Origin: Fen-671 sp963794745
GTDB taxonomy: Bacteria > Actinomycetota > Acidimicrobiia > Acidimicrobiales > Palsa-688
Reading direction: 5' to 3'
Assembly: GCA_963794745.1 (NCBI GenBank)
Contig: CAWCEZ010000007.1
Location: 310,001-374,000 of the forward strand
Length of the DNA: 64,000 nt
Shown here: positions 18,848 through 27,705 of the stretch, in pieces
Numbering within the stretch: the first letter of the stretch is position 1
Layout: each line of letters opens with the position of its first letter
Made by a program: the position numbers and the translations under genes
Notes under the pieces: generated by a model
The model's database searches: none
The model's input: only the letters and a program-made list of their open reading frames with translations
Told to the model about the DNA's origin: nothing

Positions 18848-20515
18848 GTGCCAGGCACAGATGCCAGGACAGGGGTGAGCAACCCGCGGACCACTGCCGA
18901 GCTGGATACACCGGGTGGTGAGCTCGTCCAAGAAGAAGGCCTCGCAACTGCCTTGAGCGCCTTTTTGTCGCAGATGCACTTTGTCCCCGACACCGCTCCT
19001 GCCCTCTACGCGCCCGACCCCGGGCCTGCAGCAGTCCAGGCTCTTCGAGCTAACCGTCTGTCTGCGTTGTCCGCTCGCGGCGAGACCCCGCCGACGCTAG
19101 GGACGACCCCCGGAGGCCTCGCCCGCCCGCTCTCCGATGACCCCGCAATAATCGAAGCGCAAGCTCCTGCCGGCAGGGCGCCCGACCTCCAGCCAGGCCC
19201 GGCGCCCGGCAAACGCCCGAGCGCGCCACTTCTCCCGGCCTTCAGGTCCGGGGGCCTGCGACCCGGGGCTGTCGACCGGGTACCCAAATCCGACGCCTGG
19301 GCCACCCCTGAGCCGACCGCCCCCGGCCCGACAGTGGAGCGCCCGGCGGCCGCACGAGCCGCCGCGATAGCTCACAGCGGCCAGGTCTCAACGCCGCGGA
19401 CCGTGCGCGCACGGCCGGTCCCCGAGATTCGGGTGGACGACCTGCGCGAACCCTGGCTCGGGACCGAGGACGACGACGAGGCCGTCTGGTTGCGACCGCA
19501 GACAGACAAGGCGCCGGGCCAGGCCCCGTCCCCCCGGGTTGCGCCCGAGCTGATGCTGTCGCATCTAGAGCCCCCGACCGTGGCGAACGATCCCATTGTC
19601 GCGAGCGGGCCGACCGTGGTACACGACCCGCCAGCCGTGGCCGACCCGCCAGCCGTGAACGGCCCGCCAGCTGTGAACGGCCCGCCAGCTGTGAACGCGC
19701 CGGTCGTTGTGGCCGGGCCGACAGAGGCGCAGACAAGAAGGGACCTGGACGCGCCGGAGTCGGCCCACGACCAGACAGCCGAGGCCGCTCCAGCGGTGGT
19801 GAACGAGCCGCAACATGGGCGCAAGGCGAACGTCCTGGACGCGCCCAGAGCGGTACACGAGCAGTTGCACCTGCTCGCACAGCCGGACGGCCAGGCCGTC
19901 GTCCCCGCACCAGGGGCGAGCAGGCAGCGCAAGGCCGCTGTCGCCGGCCTTGCCCTCGCCATCTTTGCGGCAACTACCTTGGGCGTCTCGGTCTATTGGG
20001 GCTACAGGACAAACGCGACCCTCAACCAGCGCAACATCGAGCTGGCTACAACTCAGGCCAGCTTGGGTGCTGTCCAAGACAGCTTGACGGCGGCCCAGTC
20101 GACACTCCTGCACCAACATGAGAGCTATGTCGACTTGAAAGCCGGCATCAAGCAGGTAGCCGAGCAGTATGTCGCGACAAAAACCCAGTTAGAACAGGTG
20201 CAGATCGCTCTCGGGCGGACCCAGGGCCAGCTGACCCAGGCTCAAAGCCAGGTCGGCAGGGCTCAGGACCAGCTTGGGAACACGCAGCAAAACCTCTCGA
20301 CGACACAGTCTCACGCGGTCCAAATTCAGCGGGGCGCCGTGCTCCTGCAGCAGACAGCGCAGCTCTTGACATCTCTCATCGTGGCGGAGAACGACTACAT
20401 CACTGCGGCACAAACGCACAACGGCCCCGAGATGAAGAGCGACCTCGCCGAAATGCGCACGCTCGAAAACCAAGCGCAAACGCTCGAGCCGAAGGCGAGC
20501 CCGTCGGCCCGCTGA
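18848..20515 (+). CDS. Single-pass membrane protein with long proline-rich cytosolic part and outer coiled coil
   Basis: This unrecognised protein has about 555 residues. The GTG start at 18848 is chosen because GGGGAGG lies just upstream (about 18838-18843). Residues 1 to about 365 are disordered, rich in Pro, Ala and acidic residues, with an 18-bp tandem repeat giving PPAVNG units. One membrane helix follows (AAVAGLALAIFAATTLGVSV). The last about 150 residues are a Gln-rich coiled coil (LEQVQIALGRTQGQLTQAQS). The topology is probably inside N-terminus and outside coiled coil, an arrangement also seen in scaffold or polar proteins. No enzyme motif is present. Confidence 0.75.
   Translation: MPGTDARTGVSNPRTTAELDTPGGELVQEEGLATALSAFLSQMHFVPDTAPALYAPDPGPAAVQALRANRLSALSARGETPPTLGTTPGGLARPLSDDPAIIEAQAPAGRAPDLQPGPAPGKRPSAPLLPAFRSGGLRPGAVDRVPKSDAWATPEPTAPGPTVERPAAARAAAIAHSGQVSTPRTVRARPVPEIRVDDLREPWLGTEDDDEAVWLRPQTDKAPGQAPSPRVAPELMLSHLEPPTVANDPIVASGPTVVHDPPAVADPPAVNGPPAVNGPPAVNAPVVVAGPTEAQTRRDLDAPESAHDQTAEAAPAVVNEPQHGRKANVLDAPRAVHEQLHLLAQPDGQAVVPAPGASRQRKAAVAGLALAIFAATTLGVSVYWGYRTNATLNQRNIELATTQASLGAVQDSLTAAQSTLLHQHESYVDLKAGIKQVAEQYVATKTQLEQVQIALGRTQGQLTQAQSQVGRAQDQLGNTQQNLSTTQSHAVQIQRGAVLLQQTAQLLTSLIVAENDYITAAQTHNGPEMKSDLAEMRTLENQAQTLEPKASPSAR
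19625..19696. repeat. Four tandem 18-bp units coding for Pro-Pro-Ala-Val repeats
   Basis: Units at 19625-19642, 19643-19660, 19661-19678 and 19679-19696; the last two are identical. They encode DPPAVA, DPPAVN, GPPAVN, GPPAVN in the disordered part of the membrane coiled-coil protein. Copy number is expected to vary between strains. Confidence 0.9.
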
Positions 20516-20561
20516 GGGCAGTGGGGTGCTTCGCTACACATCACCCGCGCGTTGCCACTAC

Positions 20562-20592
20562 CGCGTCTTAGTGTTGTTAGCGCGTCTTAGTG
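20562..20592. repeat. 12-bp direct repeat upstream of glutamate decarboxylase
   Basis: CGCGTCTTAGTG occurs at 20562-20573 and 20581-20592, a spacing of 19 bases start to start (about two helical turns), 50 bases before the decarboxylase start. The flanking bases GTTGTTAG and CTGTGGCC are partly similar. It could be a regulator site or a chance tandem duplication. Confidence 0.55.
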
Positions 20593-20641
20593 CTGTGGCC
20601 GCACCGGCTACTCCCAGCACCTGAGCCCGAGGAGATAGCAC

Positions 20642-22054
20642 ATGCTCGCCAGGAAGCTCAATGCCTCTGATGAAAACGTCGACGCTTCGCTCGCGCCGAT
20701 GTACGGGTCGCGTGAGCTGTGCGACCCGGTCCCCCGCTACGAGCTGCCGGCCGGGCAAATGCCGCCCCGAGCGGCTTACCAGATCATCCACGACGAGCTG
20801 AACCTCGACGGCAACCCGGCGCTCAACCTCGCCAGCTTCGTCACCACCTGGATGGAACCGGAAGCCGACATGTTGATGACCGAGTCCCTCAGCCGCAACT
20901 TCGTCGACGCGGACGAGTACCCCCAGACGACCGAAATCCACAACCGCTGCGTCAACATGCTGGCCCGGCTCTTCAACGCCCCCAAGAACGGCGCCGCCGT
21001 GGGCTGCGCGACAGTCGGTTCGTCAGAAGCGATACACCTGGCCGGGTTGGCGCTCAAATGGCGCTGGCGGGCGCGGCGCAAGGCAGATGGCCTGCCGACC
21101 GACAACCCCAACATCGTTATGGGCGGGAACGTCCAGGTTTGTTGGGAGAAATTCGCACGCTATTTCGATGTCGAGCCGCGCTATGTTCCCCTGGCGGCTG
21201 ACCGGTACGTCATCGGGGTCGACGAGGCGATGGCGCTTGTCGACGAGAACACGATCGGGGTGGTCGCCATCCTCGGCAGCACCTATACAGGCGAGTACGA
21301 GCCGGTCAAGGAGCTCAACGACGCGATCATGGAGCTGAATTCCACTCACGGCTGGGATGTGGCGCTACATGTCGACGGCGCCAGCGGGGCTTTCGTTGCC
21401 CCGTTCACCCAACCGGGCTTCGCTTGGGACTTCCGCCTCCCAGCGGTGCGGTCTATAAACGCGTCAGGCCACAAGTACGGCCTCGTTTACCCTGGCGTGG
21501 GCTGGATAATTTGGCGCGAGGAGGAGGACCTTCCCAGCGACCTGATATTCCACGTCAATTACCTGGGTGGTGACCAACCGACTTTCAACCTGAACTTCTC
21601 TCGGGGCGCAGGCCAGATCCTGGCGCAGTATTACAACTTCCTACGGCTCGGCCGGGCCGGTTACACGCAGATAATGGAAGGCCTCGAGGGCACTGCGTCA
21701 TATCTCACCAAAGCTGTTGAAGCACTGGGGCGTTTTGAAATCCTGAGCAAGCCCAAGACCGTCCCGCTGGTCTGTTTTCGTCTGGCGGAAGAAGCCGGCG
21801 GCAATGGGCACCGTCCCTACACAGTGTTCGACATTTCGGCTCACCTTCGCCAGCGCGGCTGGATAGTCCCGGCCTACAGCCTGGCCCCCAACGCCGAGCA
21901 CATCTCTGTGCTCCGTGTGGTGGTAAAGGAAAACTTCTCCCGTGACATGGCAGATCTTCTCGCAGACGACCTGGCCCGCACGATAGAGCACCTCGAGCAA
22001 CACGGCCCCTCGCACCCGGCGACGGCGCAGGCCCGCTCGGCCCAGCCCGCATAA
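20642..22054 (+). CDS. gad: Glutamate decarboxylase
   Basis: This is a PLP-dependent enzyme converting glutamate to GABA and CO2 while consuming a proton. It has 470 residues, the usual length. Family blocks are ELNLDGNPALNLASFVTTWM, ATVGSSEAIHLAG, the PLP-ring Asp245 in HVDGASGAF, and the Schiff-base Lys278 in NASGHKYGLVYPG. GAGGAG lies 7 bases before the ATG. No glutamate/GABA antiporter is next to it. In acid-living bacteria the enzyme commonly supports pH homeostasis. Confidence 0.95.
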   Translation: MLARKLNASDENVDASLAPMYGSRELCDPVPRYELPAGQMPPRAAYQIIHDELNLDGNPALNLASFVTTWMEPEADMLMTESLSRNFVDADEYPQTTEIHNRCVNMLARLFNAPKNGAAVGCATVGSSEAIHLAGLALKWRWRARRKADGLPTDNPNIVMGGNVQVCWEKFARYFDVEPRYVPLAADRYVIGVDEAMALVDENTIGVVAILGSTYTGEYEPVKELNDAIMELNSTHGWDVALHVDGASGAFVAPFTQPGFAWDFRLPAVRSINASGHKYGLVYPGVGWIIWREEEDLPSDLIFHVNYLGGDQPTFNLNFSRGAGQILAQYYNFLRLGRAGYTQIMEGLEGTASYLTKAVEALGRFEILSKPKTVPLVCFRLAEEAGGNGHRPYTVFDISAHLRQRGWIVPAYSLAPNAEHISVLRVVVKENFSRDMADLLADDLARTIEHLEQHGPSHPATAQARSAQPA

Positions 22055-22130
22055 CAGCTGCCGCCCCGGCCCGGCCCCACCCCAAGGGCCACAAATCAGC
22101 CCGCGGGGTGTGCTGAGCCGAGCCCTCCTG

Positions 22131-22887
22131 TCAGTGGTTGTGCAGCGGGAAGGCGCACGCCGCCGCTGCCTGCGTGAACTGCGGCGACTGCTCGTCGATC
22201 GTGCTTGGGAACACCAGGATCACGCCGTCAATGTCGCTTATCACACCAGTCGTGCCGGCGAGCGCGTCGGACGGGACCGAGGTCAGGGGATCGGGGAAGT
22301 CTGAGATGCCGTGGCGGCGCATACATTGCGAGACCTTCAGCATCTGCGCGAGCGCCTGTTTTGTCGGGGGCGGCCCGAGCCGGCCCCGGTGGCATGTACT
22401 TTTGGCAGGCTTTCTGAGCGGCTTGGAACTGAGGGCTCTGGGCAGCGCCGGAGCTCGTGTGGAAAACGAAACCGCCACCGCTGATCGGGTCGGGGAAATT
22501 GGTGATGCCATTGGCGCGCATGCACTCGGCGAACTTGAGCGCCTGCTCCTGCGTAGATGCAGCCGAGGGCAGTGTGGTCGCCGCGGCCCCCGCGTCAGTG
22601 CCCGACGAGGTCGTCGAGCCGTGCCCCGCCACTCCCTGGCTGTTCGAGGGCGCTCCCCTCGGAGCTCCCGCTCGGGTAGTGGCTTCTGGCCGGCTCGTCG
22701 TCGAAGGCAAAGCCGCCACCCCATGACTGTTGGCCCCTCCACCTCCGCATGCCGGCAGGGCCAAGGCGACCGCGGCAACTAGCGCCGCGGTCGGCGCAAA
22801 GCTTCCTGCCCGGCGGCCCGGCCACCTATCGTGCGCCCTCCGAGCGGCGCTAGCGGTGCTGCCAAGACCTTGGTAGCTGCTTTCCAT
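22131..22887 (-). CDS. Lipoprotein with two CMR-GI-FPDP motifs, one frameshift
   Basis: This is a predicted lipoprotein. The leader is AALVAAVALALPACGGGG, with the lipobox LPAC. A Ser/Thr-rich linker is followed by two copies of a motif common in actinobacterial lipoproteins: FAECMRANGITNFPDPIS and VSQCMRRHGISDFPDPLT. The second copy lies in another frame; the break is near 22375 in a run of five C. Start ATG 22887 is preceded by GGGGGAGGG. The end is PQFTQAAAACAFPLHNH. It is divergent from a two-component system and convergent with gad. Each motif carries one Cys, so the pair may form a disulfide or bind a ligand. Function is unknown. Confidence 0.8.
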
Positions 22888-22932
22888 ATGCCCTCCCCCG
22901 GTCATAGGCCTTGAGAGCAGTTATAGGAAATG

Positions 22933-22979
22933 GCAGGTGACATGACGATGACAAAAGTTGTTACCTGGCTGTCACCTGC
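22933..22979. promoter_or_regulatory. 10-bp inverted repeat between the lipoprotein and the two-component system
   Basis: GCAGGTGACA (22933-22942) is mirrored perfectly by TGTCACCTGC (22970-22979), with 27 bases between. The inner side of the left arm also contains a TGACAT-TGACGA-TGACAA series of direct repeats, the layout favoured by OmpR-type regulators. It sits in the divergent region, so the response regulator may control both directions. Confidence 0.55.
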
Positions 22980-23074
22980 GACCTGGCATCGTTAGCAGCT
23001 GGGCAACCAAGGATCGTGCCGTACCGGCATTGGGGCCGTCCACTTACCACCCGCTTTGGGGGCATGATCGGAAA

Positions 23075-23734
23075 ATGAGAGTGCTGGTAGCCGAGGACGA
23101 CGAGGTCCTGGCCAACGCGGTGGCCGTCGGGCTGCGCCGCGAAGGCATGGCGGTCGACGTCGCCCTTGACGGCGACGGCGCCCTCACCCACCTAGGTGTC
23201 AATCACTACGACGTGGTGGTGTTGGACCGCGACTTGCCCGGCACCCACGGCGACGACGTCTGCCGTGCCCTGGTCACACAACGGTCGGCAACCCGGGTGC
23301 TGATGCTCACCGCTGCCAGCACGGTCAGGGACCGTGTCGAGGGGCTGGGGTTGGGTGCCGACGACTACCTGGCCAAGCCCTTTGAGTTCGCCGAGCTGGT
23401 CGCCCGCATCAGGGCAGTAGCCCGACGCCCAGCGACGGCACCCGCCGAAGTGGCCTACGGCGACCTGATCTTCGACCCTGCCCTGCGAGTCGCCTTCCGC
23501 GCCGGGCGGCGCCTCCAGCTCACGCGCAAGGAACTGGCGGTACTGGAGTGCCTGCTCGCCGCGGGCGGGAAGCCCGTCCCGGCCGAGGAGCTGCTGGAGG
23601 GGGTGTGGGACGCGGCCGCCGACCCGTTCACCAAAACCGTTGCGGTGACGATCGGCCGCCTGCGGCGCAAGCTCGGTGACCCGCCGGTCATCGAAACCGT
23701 CCGCGAAAGCGGGTACCGGATCGGAGGGCAATAA
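23075..23734 (+). CDS. OmpR-family response regulator
   Basis: This is a DNA-binding response regulator of 219 residues. The receiver domain has the acidic pair (VAEDDEVLAN), the phospho-acceptor Asp in VVVLDRDLPGTHG, and the switch Lys in LAKPFEFAELVARI. A winged-helix output follows (LTRKELAVLECLLA, then VTIGRLRRKLGD and VRESGYRI). The ATG at 23075 is the start because the domain begins there. Its stop overlaps the ATG of the histidine kinase by one base (TAATG), so they form a coupled pair. Confidence 0.95.
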   Translation: MRVLVAEDDEVLANAVAVGLRREGMAVDVALDGDGALTHLGVNHYDVVVLDRDLPGTHGDDVCRALVTQRSATRVLMLTAASTVRDRVEGLGLGADDYLAKPFEFAELVARIRAVARRPATAPAEVAYGDLIFDPALRVAFRAGRRLQLTRKELAVLECLLAAGGKPVPAEELLEGVWDAAADPFTKTVAVTIGRLRRKLGDPPVIETVRESGYRIGGQ

Positions 23735-25413
23735 TGCAGCGATCTCACCCCCGACTTGCACCGAAACTGTGGTCCCGCTGGCCCCGCCGAAGTGCCCGGC
23801 TCCGGCTCACCGCTGCCTACGGATCCCTTTTTCTGCTTTTCGGCACTGCACTGCTCGCCGCCACCTACGCGCTGTTTGAGCGGGCGACGCAATACAAGGC
23901 TCCACATCTACCGAAGATCCCTGTCACGCCCGACATCGCCGATCTTCAGCCCGCGCTGGCGCAGGCCCAACAGCAGCTGGCAGCGGCGCAGAGACAGCTG
24001 TCTCAAGCTTTGCCAACGCAGGCAAGGTTTTTGCCTGCCCTGCCCGAGGCCCAGAACCCGTTGCGCCAGGGCCCACTGCAGGCCAAGGCTCCCCTGGCAC
24101 AGGCCCAGCAGCAGCTCGCACAGGCCTTTCATCAGCTGGCGCATCTGCCGAGCGGGCTGTCGGTCGCCCTGCTGCCGCTCTCGCAGGCGGAACGTCAGGT
24201 CGCACAAGCGATGCATCAGGTGGCCCAAGCGATGCACCAGGTGGCGCAGGCCGCCCCTGCCCTCGCGCAAGCCCGCCAGCAGATGGCGCAGGCCCAGCTT
24301 CAGCTCTCACGGGCCGTCCACCAGGTGGCAGAGGCCGGGCCGGCCCAAGCCGCGCAGCGAGCTGTCGACTCGCACCAGCTCCTGGTCAACTCGGGAGTCG
24401 CTCTGGCCATCGTTGCGATCCTCGCCCTCCTGGCCGGCTGGCTCGTTGCCGGCAGGATCCTCGGGCCTATCCGGACCATCACCCGCACGGCCCGAAGGAT
24501 TTCCTCCACCAGCTTGCACGAGCGGCTTGCCCTCGACGGGCCGGAGGACGAGCTCAAACAGCTCGGCGACACCCTCGACGAGCTGTTCGCACGTCTCGAG
24601 GCGGCATTCGAAGCGCAGCGGCGTTTCGTCGCCAACGCCTCCCACGAGCTGCGAGCCCCACTCACGCGAGAACGCACCCTGGTACAGGTCGCCCTCGGCG
24701 ACCCATCCACCCCGGAGGGGTGGAGATCCACTGCCGAAGAGCTCCTGACCTCAAACCGGGAGCAAGAGACCCTCATCGAAGCCCTCCTCACCCTCGCCAG
24801 CAGCGAAGTCGGCCTCGACCACCCAGAGCGCACCGACCTGGGAGCGATCTGCCAGAGTGTGCTTGCGCGCCCAGGCCTCGACACCGGCCGCCTCGGGTTG
24901 CACGTCGAGACGGTCACCGGCTCAGCGCCGCTCGACGGCGACCCCACACTGATCGAACGTCTCGTCGCCAACCTCGTTGACAACGCAGTCAGGCACAACG
25001 TCGGGGGCGGCCACGTCCAGGTCTCAACCGGGGTGATCGAGCGACAGGCCGTGCTATCGGTAACCAACACCGGGCCTGTCCTCGCGCCGAGCGAACTCAA
25101 CCGGCTGTTCGAGCCGTTCCAACGCCTAGACGGGCGGCGGGGGCGCCGAAAGGATGGCCACGGCCTCGGCCTGTCGATCGTCCGGGCCATCGCCACCGCG
25201 CACGGCGCTGCCATAAGTGCTTCTGCCTTACCAGGAGGTGGCCTCTCGGTCGAGGTGACTTTCCCTGCGCCGAGGTCCCCTATGGACGTCCAGAGGTCAA
25301 TATTCGTTCTTCAGCACGAAAAAGGAACCGCGAATGGTCCCAGCCAGCCTCGACTTCTGCCTCGCGAACTTGAACCGCGAGCCAAGCTCGGCAGGAACCT
25401 CCATCCCTTCTGA
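23734..25413 (+). CDS. Sensor histidine kinase with Ala/Gln heptad-repeat outer domain
   Basis: This is a membrane histidine kinase. TM1 spans about 22-47, an outer domain about 48-217, TM2 about 218-243, then HAMP, the phospho-acceptor His304 (NASHELRAPLT), the N box (LVANLVDNAVRHN, about 410-422) and the G box (DGHGLGLSIVRA). The outer domain is unusual: an Ala- and Gln-rich stretch with heptads such as QVAQAMHQVAQAMHQVAQA and several His and Met residues, likely a helical rod. It is coupled to the response regulator upstream. The catalytic domain ends near residue 512; the last about 45 residues overlap the convergent gene by 117 bases and may result from a lost stop or an indel. Confidence 0.93.
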   Translation: MQRSHPRLAPKLWSRWPRRSARLRLTAAYGSLFLLFGTALLAATYALFERATQYKAPHLPKIPVTPDIADLQPALAQAQQQLAAAQRQLSQALPTQARFLPALPEAQNPLRQGPLQAKAPLAQAQQQLAQAFHQLAHLPSGLSVALLPLSQAERQVAQAMHQVAQAMHQVAQAAPALAQARQQMAQAQLQLSRAVHQVAEAGPAQAAQRAVDSHQLLVNSGVALAIVAILALLAGWLVAGRILGPIRTITRTARRISSTSLHERLALDGPEDELKQLGDTLDELFARLEAAFEAQRRFVANASHELRAPLTRERTLVQVALGDPSTPEGWRSTAEELLTSNREQETLIEALLTLASSEVGLDHPERTDLGAICQSVLARPGLDTGRLGLHVETVTGSAPLDGDPTLIERLVANLVDNAVRHNVGGGHVQVSTGVIERQAVLSVTNTGPVLAPSELNRLFEPFQRLDGRRGRRKDGHGLGLSIVRAIATAHGAAISASALPGGGLSVEVTFPAPRSPMDVQRSIFVLQHEKGTANGPSQPRLLPRELEPRAKLGRNLHPF

Positions 25414-25761
25414 GAGCTTGAAACCTACCGCCCGTTTCTTCGGGTCATCGACGGTGTACATCACGTTGACCGACAGGCCGCTCTGGTAAAAAACGTAAGC
25501 CATTCGGATGTTCTCGACTTCGAACGAAGTAGCCTCAAGAGGAGGAGATGAGATCACGATGTCGCGTTCCTCTTTCAGGATGCGGTGCACCCAGTCGATG
25601 GTCGCCTTTGCGTTACTGGCAGGCTCCACGGTGAACGCGTGGTCGTACTTGTTCTTGAAGTAACGCGCTTCGTTCGCCCGCAGACCGGCTAGCGCCACCG
25701 CGACAGGTGACGCTTCCAGGCCAATGGTCGACACGGTGGCGAAATCGACGGTATAGCTCAC
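25297..25761 (-). CDS. Uncharacterised protein, about 154 residues
   Basis: I do not recognise this protein. It begins SYTVDFATVSTIGLEASPVA, has a charged helix around WVHRILKEERDIVIS and ends IRGSFFVLKNEY. It looks globular and cytosolic, with no signal or membrane segment. The GTG at 25761 is chosen because GGGAGG lies just upstream and because it overlaps the stop of the preceding frame by 4 bases (GTGA). It has less extreme composition than the shadow frames around it. It overlaps the 3' end of the histidine kinase frame by 117 bases. Confidence 0.7.
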   Translation of the reverse strand: MSYTVDFATVSTIGLEASPVAVALAGLRANEARYFKNKYDHAFTVEPASNAKATIDWVHRILKEERDIVISSPPLEATSFEVENIRMAYVFYQSGLSVNVMYTVDDPKKRAVGFKLSEGMEVPAELGSRFKFARQKSRLAGTIRGSFFVLKNEY

Positions 25762-26122
25762 GACGCCTCCCAGCTCGCCAAGGGTCGGGCCCCTCGACCT
25801 TGCGCTGAGGCTACTCCAGGCCAATGACGGCACCAAGGGTTGCCCCCGGAGTAGTCGTCGCGGTCGTTGAGGTGGGCGACCAGATTTGCCAAGTGCGCGA
25901 TGAAGTGCCCGGCTTGCTCGTCGTCGAGGTCCCGCAAGAACCGTGTGAGGGCGTCGACGTGGCGGGCGGCGCCCGTGGAGAGCCCCCGTACCCGCCTAGT
26001 GGTCCTGTGGCCGGCATTCCGCTGATCCTGGCCCGCTTAGAGGCCACGGCACCTGAGCACAAACAAAGCGGGGCGGGCTCGTGGCCGGGCTTCCAATGAC
26101 CCATCGAGCAGATTCTCGGCAT
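25758..26122 (-). CDS. Small uncharacterised protein, probable one-base frameshift
   Basis: Two minus-strand frames join into one protein-like sequence. The 5' part starts at ATG 26122 or 26104 (MGHWKPGHEPAPLCLCSG) and runs to LGGYGG; the 3' part, in the next frame, reads LSTGAARHVDALTRFLRDLD, then HFIAHLANLVAHLNDRDD and NPWCRHWPG, and stops at 25758. Adding one G to the GGGGG run near 26000 joins them. The C-terminal half is strongly helical. Its stop overlaps the start of the following gene by 4 bases, which supports it being real coding sequence. Function unknown; about 120 residues. Confidence 0.45.
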
Positions 26123-26284
26123 ATTTCACGAACGCCTCTCCGGCGCTTGTGACCCGCTCTTTTCTGCTGCGCAAGGGCCTTAGTTCACAGAGCCATCACG
26201 AAGTGATCAATGAGCGATCGCAAGGGAAGGGAAAGTCCACTACGACCCTGACCATGGGCATGGAGACTTCAGGAGGTTGGAAAG

Positions 26285-27550
26285 ATGCGCTATAGGCACC
26301 GAAGCAGTTGGCTGCTCAAAGCAGGCTTGGCGAGCGGGGTTACGATCGCCGCCGCTGGTTGGTCCCTCGCACCGACAGCGTCGACATTTGCTTCAGCGAC
26401 CGCCAGTACGACTACGACTACGACTACGACTACAGCAAGTACCACTACGACGACGACCGCCCCCACGACGACGTCTACTACAGCGCGTCCGTCCAAAACC
26501 ACGACGGTTCTCTCAGCATCAAGTAACCCCGTTGCGCGCGGTGCGAGCGTTACGCTCAAAGCGCGCGTCATCCCGACGCCGAGCGGCGGTACGGTTAGCT
26601 TCTTTGGCAATGGCAAGCCGATATTTGGTTGCCAAGACGTCGCTGTGGACGCTTCGACTGGTCAAGCAACCTGTACCACCAGCTTCCCCCTGGCGGGGCA
26701 CTCGGGGTTGCAGGCGTATTACAAGGGAGCCGACGGTTTTCATTCGTCGTCCTCAAATGTCTTCGTAATGGCAGTAGATCTGCCTGCCGCGGGGATCTGG
26801 CTCGTAACCAGCGATGGAGTGGTTGTTGGTACGGGTGCAGCCCGGTCGTTGGGCAACGTCGCCACATCAGCGTCGAGTGGGCCCGTCGTCGGCATAGCTT
26901 CCACTCCGTCTGGACAGGGTTACTGGGTAGCAACGTCCCGCGGCGAGGTAAAGGCGTTCGGGGATGCGCAGTTCTACGGGGACCTGCCTAGCCAAGGTTT
27001 GAGCACGAAGGATATCGTGGCCATCGCCCCGACTTCTAATGGGGACGGCTATTACCTGGTCGGAGCGGACGGCGGTTTTTTCACTTTCGGTGACGCCAAG
27101 TTCCACGGCTCCGTGCCCGGCATTGGCAAGCACGTGCACGACATCGTGGGCATGGTGGCGACCCCGAGCGGCGGGGGCTACCTGCTGGCGGGTGCTGACG
27201 GCGGCGTGTTCAGCTTTGGCCAGAGCCACTTCTTCGGCTCGCTCCCAGGCCTCGGAAAGCACGTGACCGACGTCCGCGCCATTCTGCCGTCTTCAACGGG
27301 TGGGGGTTATGTGCTTGTCGGTGCGGACGGCGGAGCGTTCATTTTTGGTACCGGCGTCCACTTTTACGGTTCCCTACCGGGGCGGGATGTCAAAGTCGAC
27401 AACGTCGTCGGCATTGCCTTGACCCCCGACGACGGTGGGTACTACATGGCAGGCTCCGACGGCGAGTTGTACGGGTTTGGTGATGCCCATGCGGGGGCGC
27501 AGCAAGTCGTCACTTCCAACTTGCCGGTGGCTGCCATAGCTGGCACGTAG
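26285..27550 (+). CDS. Secreted Ig-like plus DGG-FxFGDA repeat protein
   Basis: This is an exported protein of 421 residues. A signal peptide (LLKAGLASGVTIAAAGWSLA) is followed by a Thr-rich linker coded by a hexamer DNA repeat (about 26408-26434), an Ig-like (Big_3_5 type) domain (TTVLSASSNPVARGASVTLK, then GTVSFFGNGKPI), and about six repeats of some 45 residues of the form GYYLVGADGGFFTFGDAKFH. The repeats resemble blades of a beta-propeller. AGGAGG lies just upstream of the ATG. It is a close relative of the protein at 59634 but lacks the discoidin-like domain. A role on the cell surface or in matrix binding is likely but unproven. Confidence 0.88.
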   Translation: MRYRHRSSWLLKAGLASGVTIAAAGWSLAPTASTFASATASTTTTTTTTTASTTTTTTAPTTTSTTARPSKTTTVLSASSNPVARGASVTLKARVIPTPSGGTVSFFGNGKPIFGCQDVAVDASTGQATCTTSFPLAGHSGLQAYYKGADGFHSSSSNVFVMAVDLPAAGIWLVTSDGVVVGTGAARSLGNVATSASSGPVVGIASTPSGQGYWVATSRGEVKAFGDAQFYGDLPSQGLSTKDIVAIAPTSNGDGYYLVGADGGFFTFGDAKFHGSVPGIGKHVHDIVGMVATPSGGGYLLAGADGGVFSFGQSHFFGSLPGLGKHVTDVRAILPSSTGGGYVLVGADGGAFIFGTGVHFYGSLPGRDVKVDNVVGIALTPDDGGYYMAGSDGELYGFGDAHAGAQQVVTSNLPVAAIAGT

Positions 27551-27622
27551 AAGCCCTCTCGCCGGAGACGAGGCCTCAATGTTTGGCTAGCAGCGAACGG
27601 ACCTCAAATTCGGATGGGCGAG

Positions 27623-27678
27623 CGTGGTCGCCACAAACCTGCCCCGTTCGGTGGGCGGGGCCGGTTTGTGGTGCCACG
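27623..27678. terminator. Long interrupted hairpin between convergent genes
   Basis: The left arm (27623-27646) contains CGTGG, CCACAAACC and GCCCCG; the right arm (27656-27678) contains CGGGGC, GGTTTGTGG and CCACG, with a 9-base loop TTCGGTGGG. About 20 pairs form with small internal mismatches. It lies between the ends of the secreted protein gene and gnd, so it can serve as a two-way terminator. No T-run follows directly. Confidence 0.7.
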
Positions 27679-27705
27679 GCGACCACGGAATTGTGCCAAA
27701 ACCAA

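Noticed and set aside
19242..19973. Minus-strand Arg-rich frame opposite the coiled-coil membrane protein
   Set aside because: Shadow of the proline-rich repeat region.
23908..24310. Minus-strand Leu/Arg-rich frames opposite the kinase sensor
   Set aside because: They are the antisense of the Ala/Gln heptad repeats, not separate genes.
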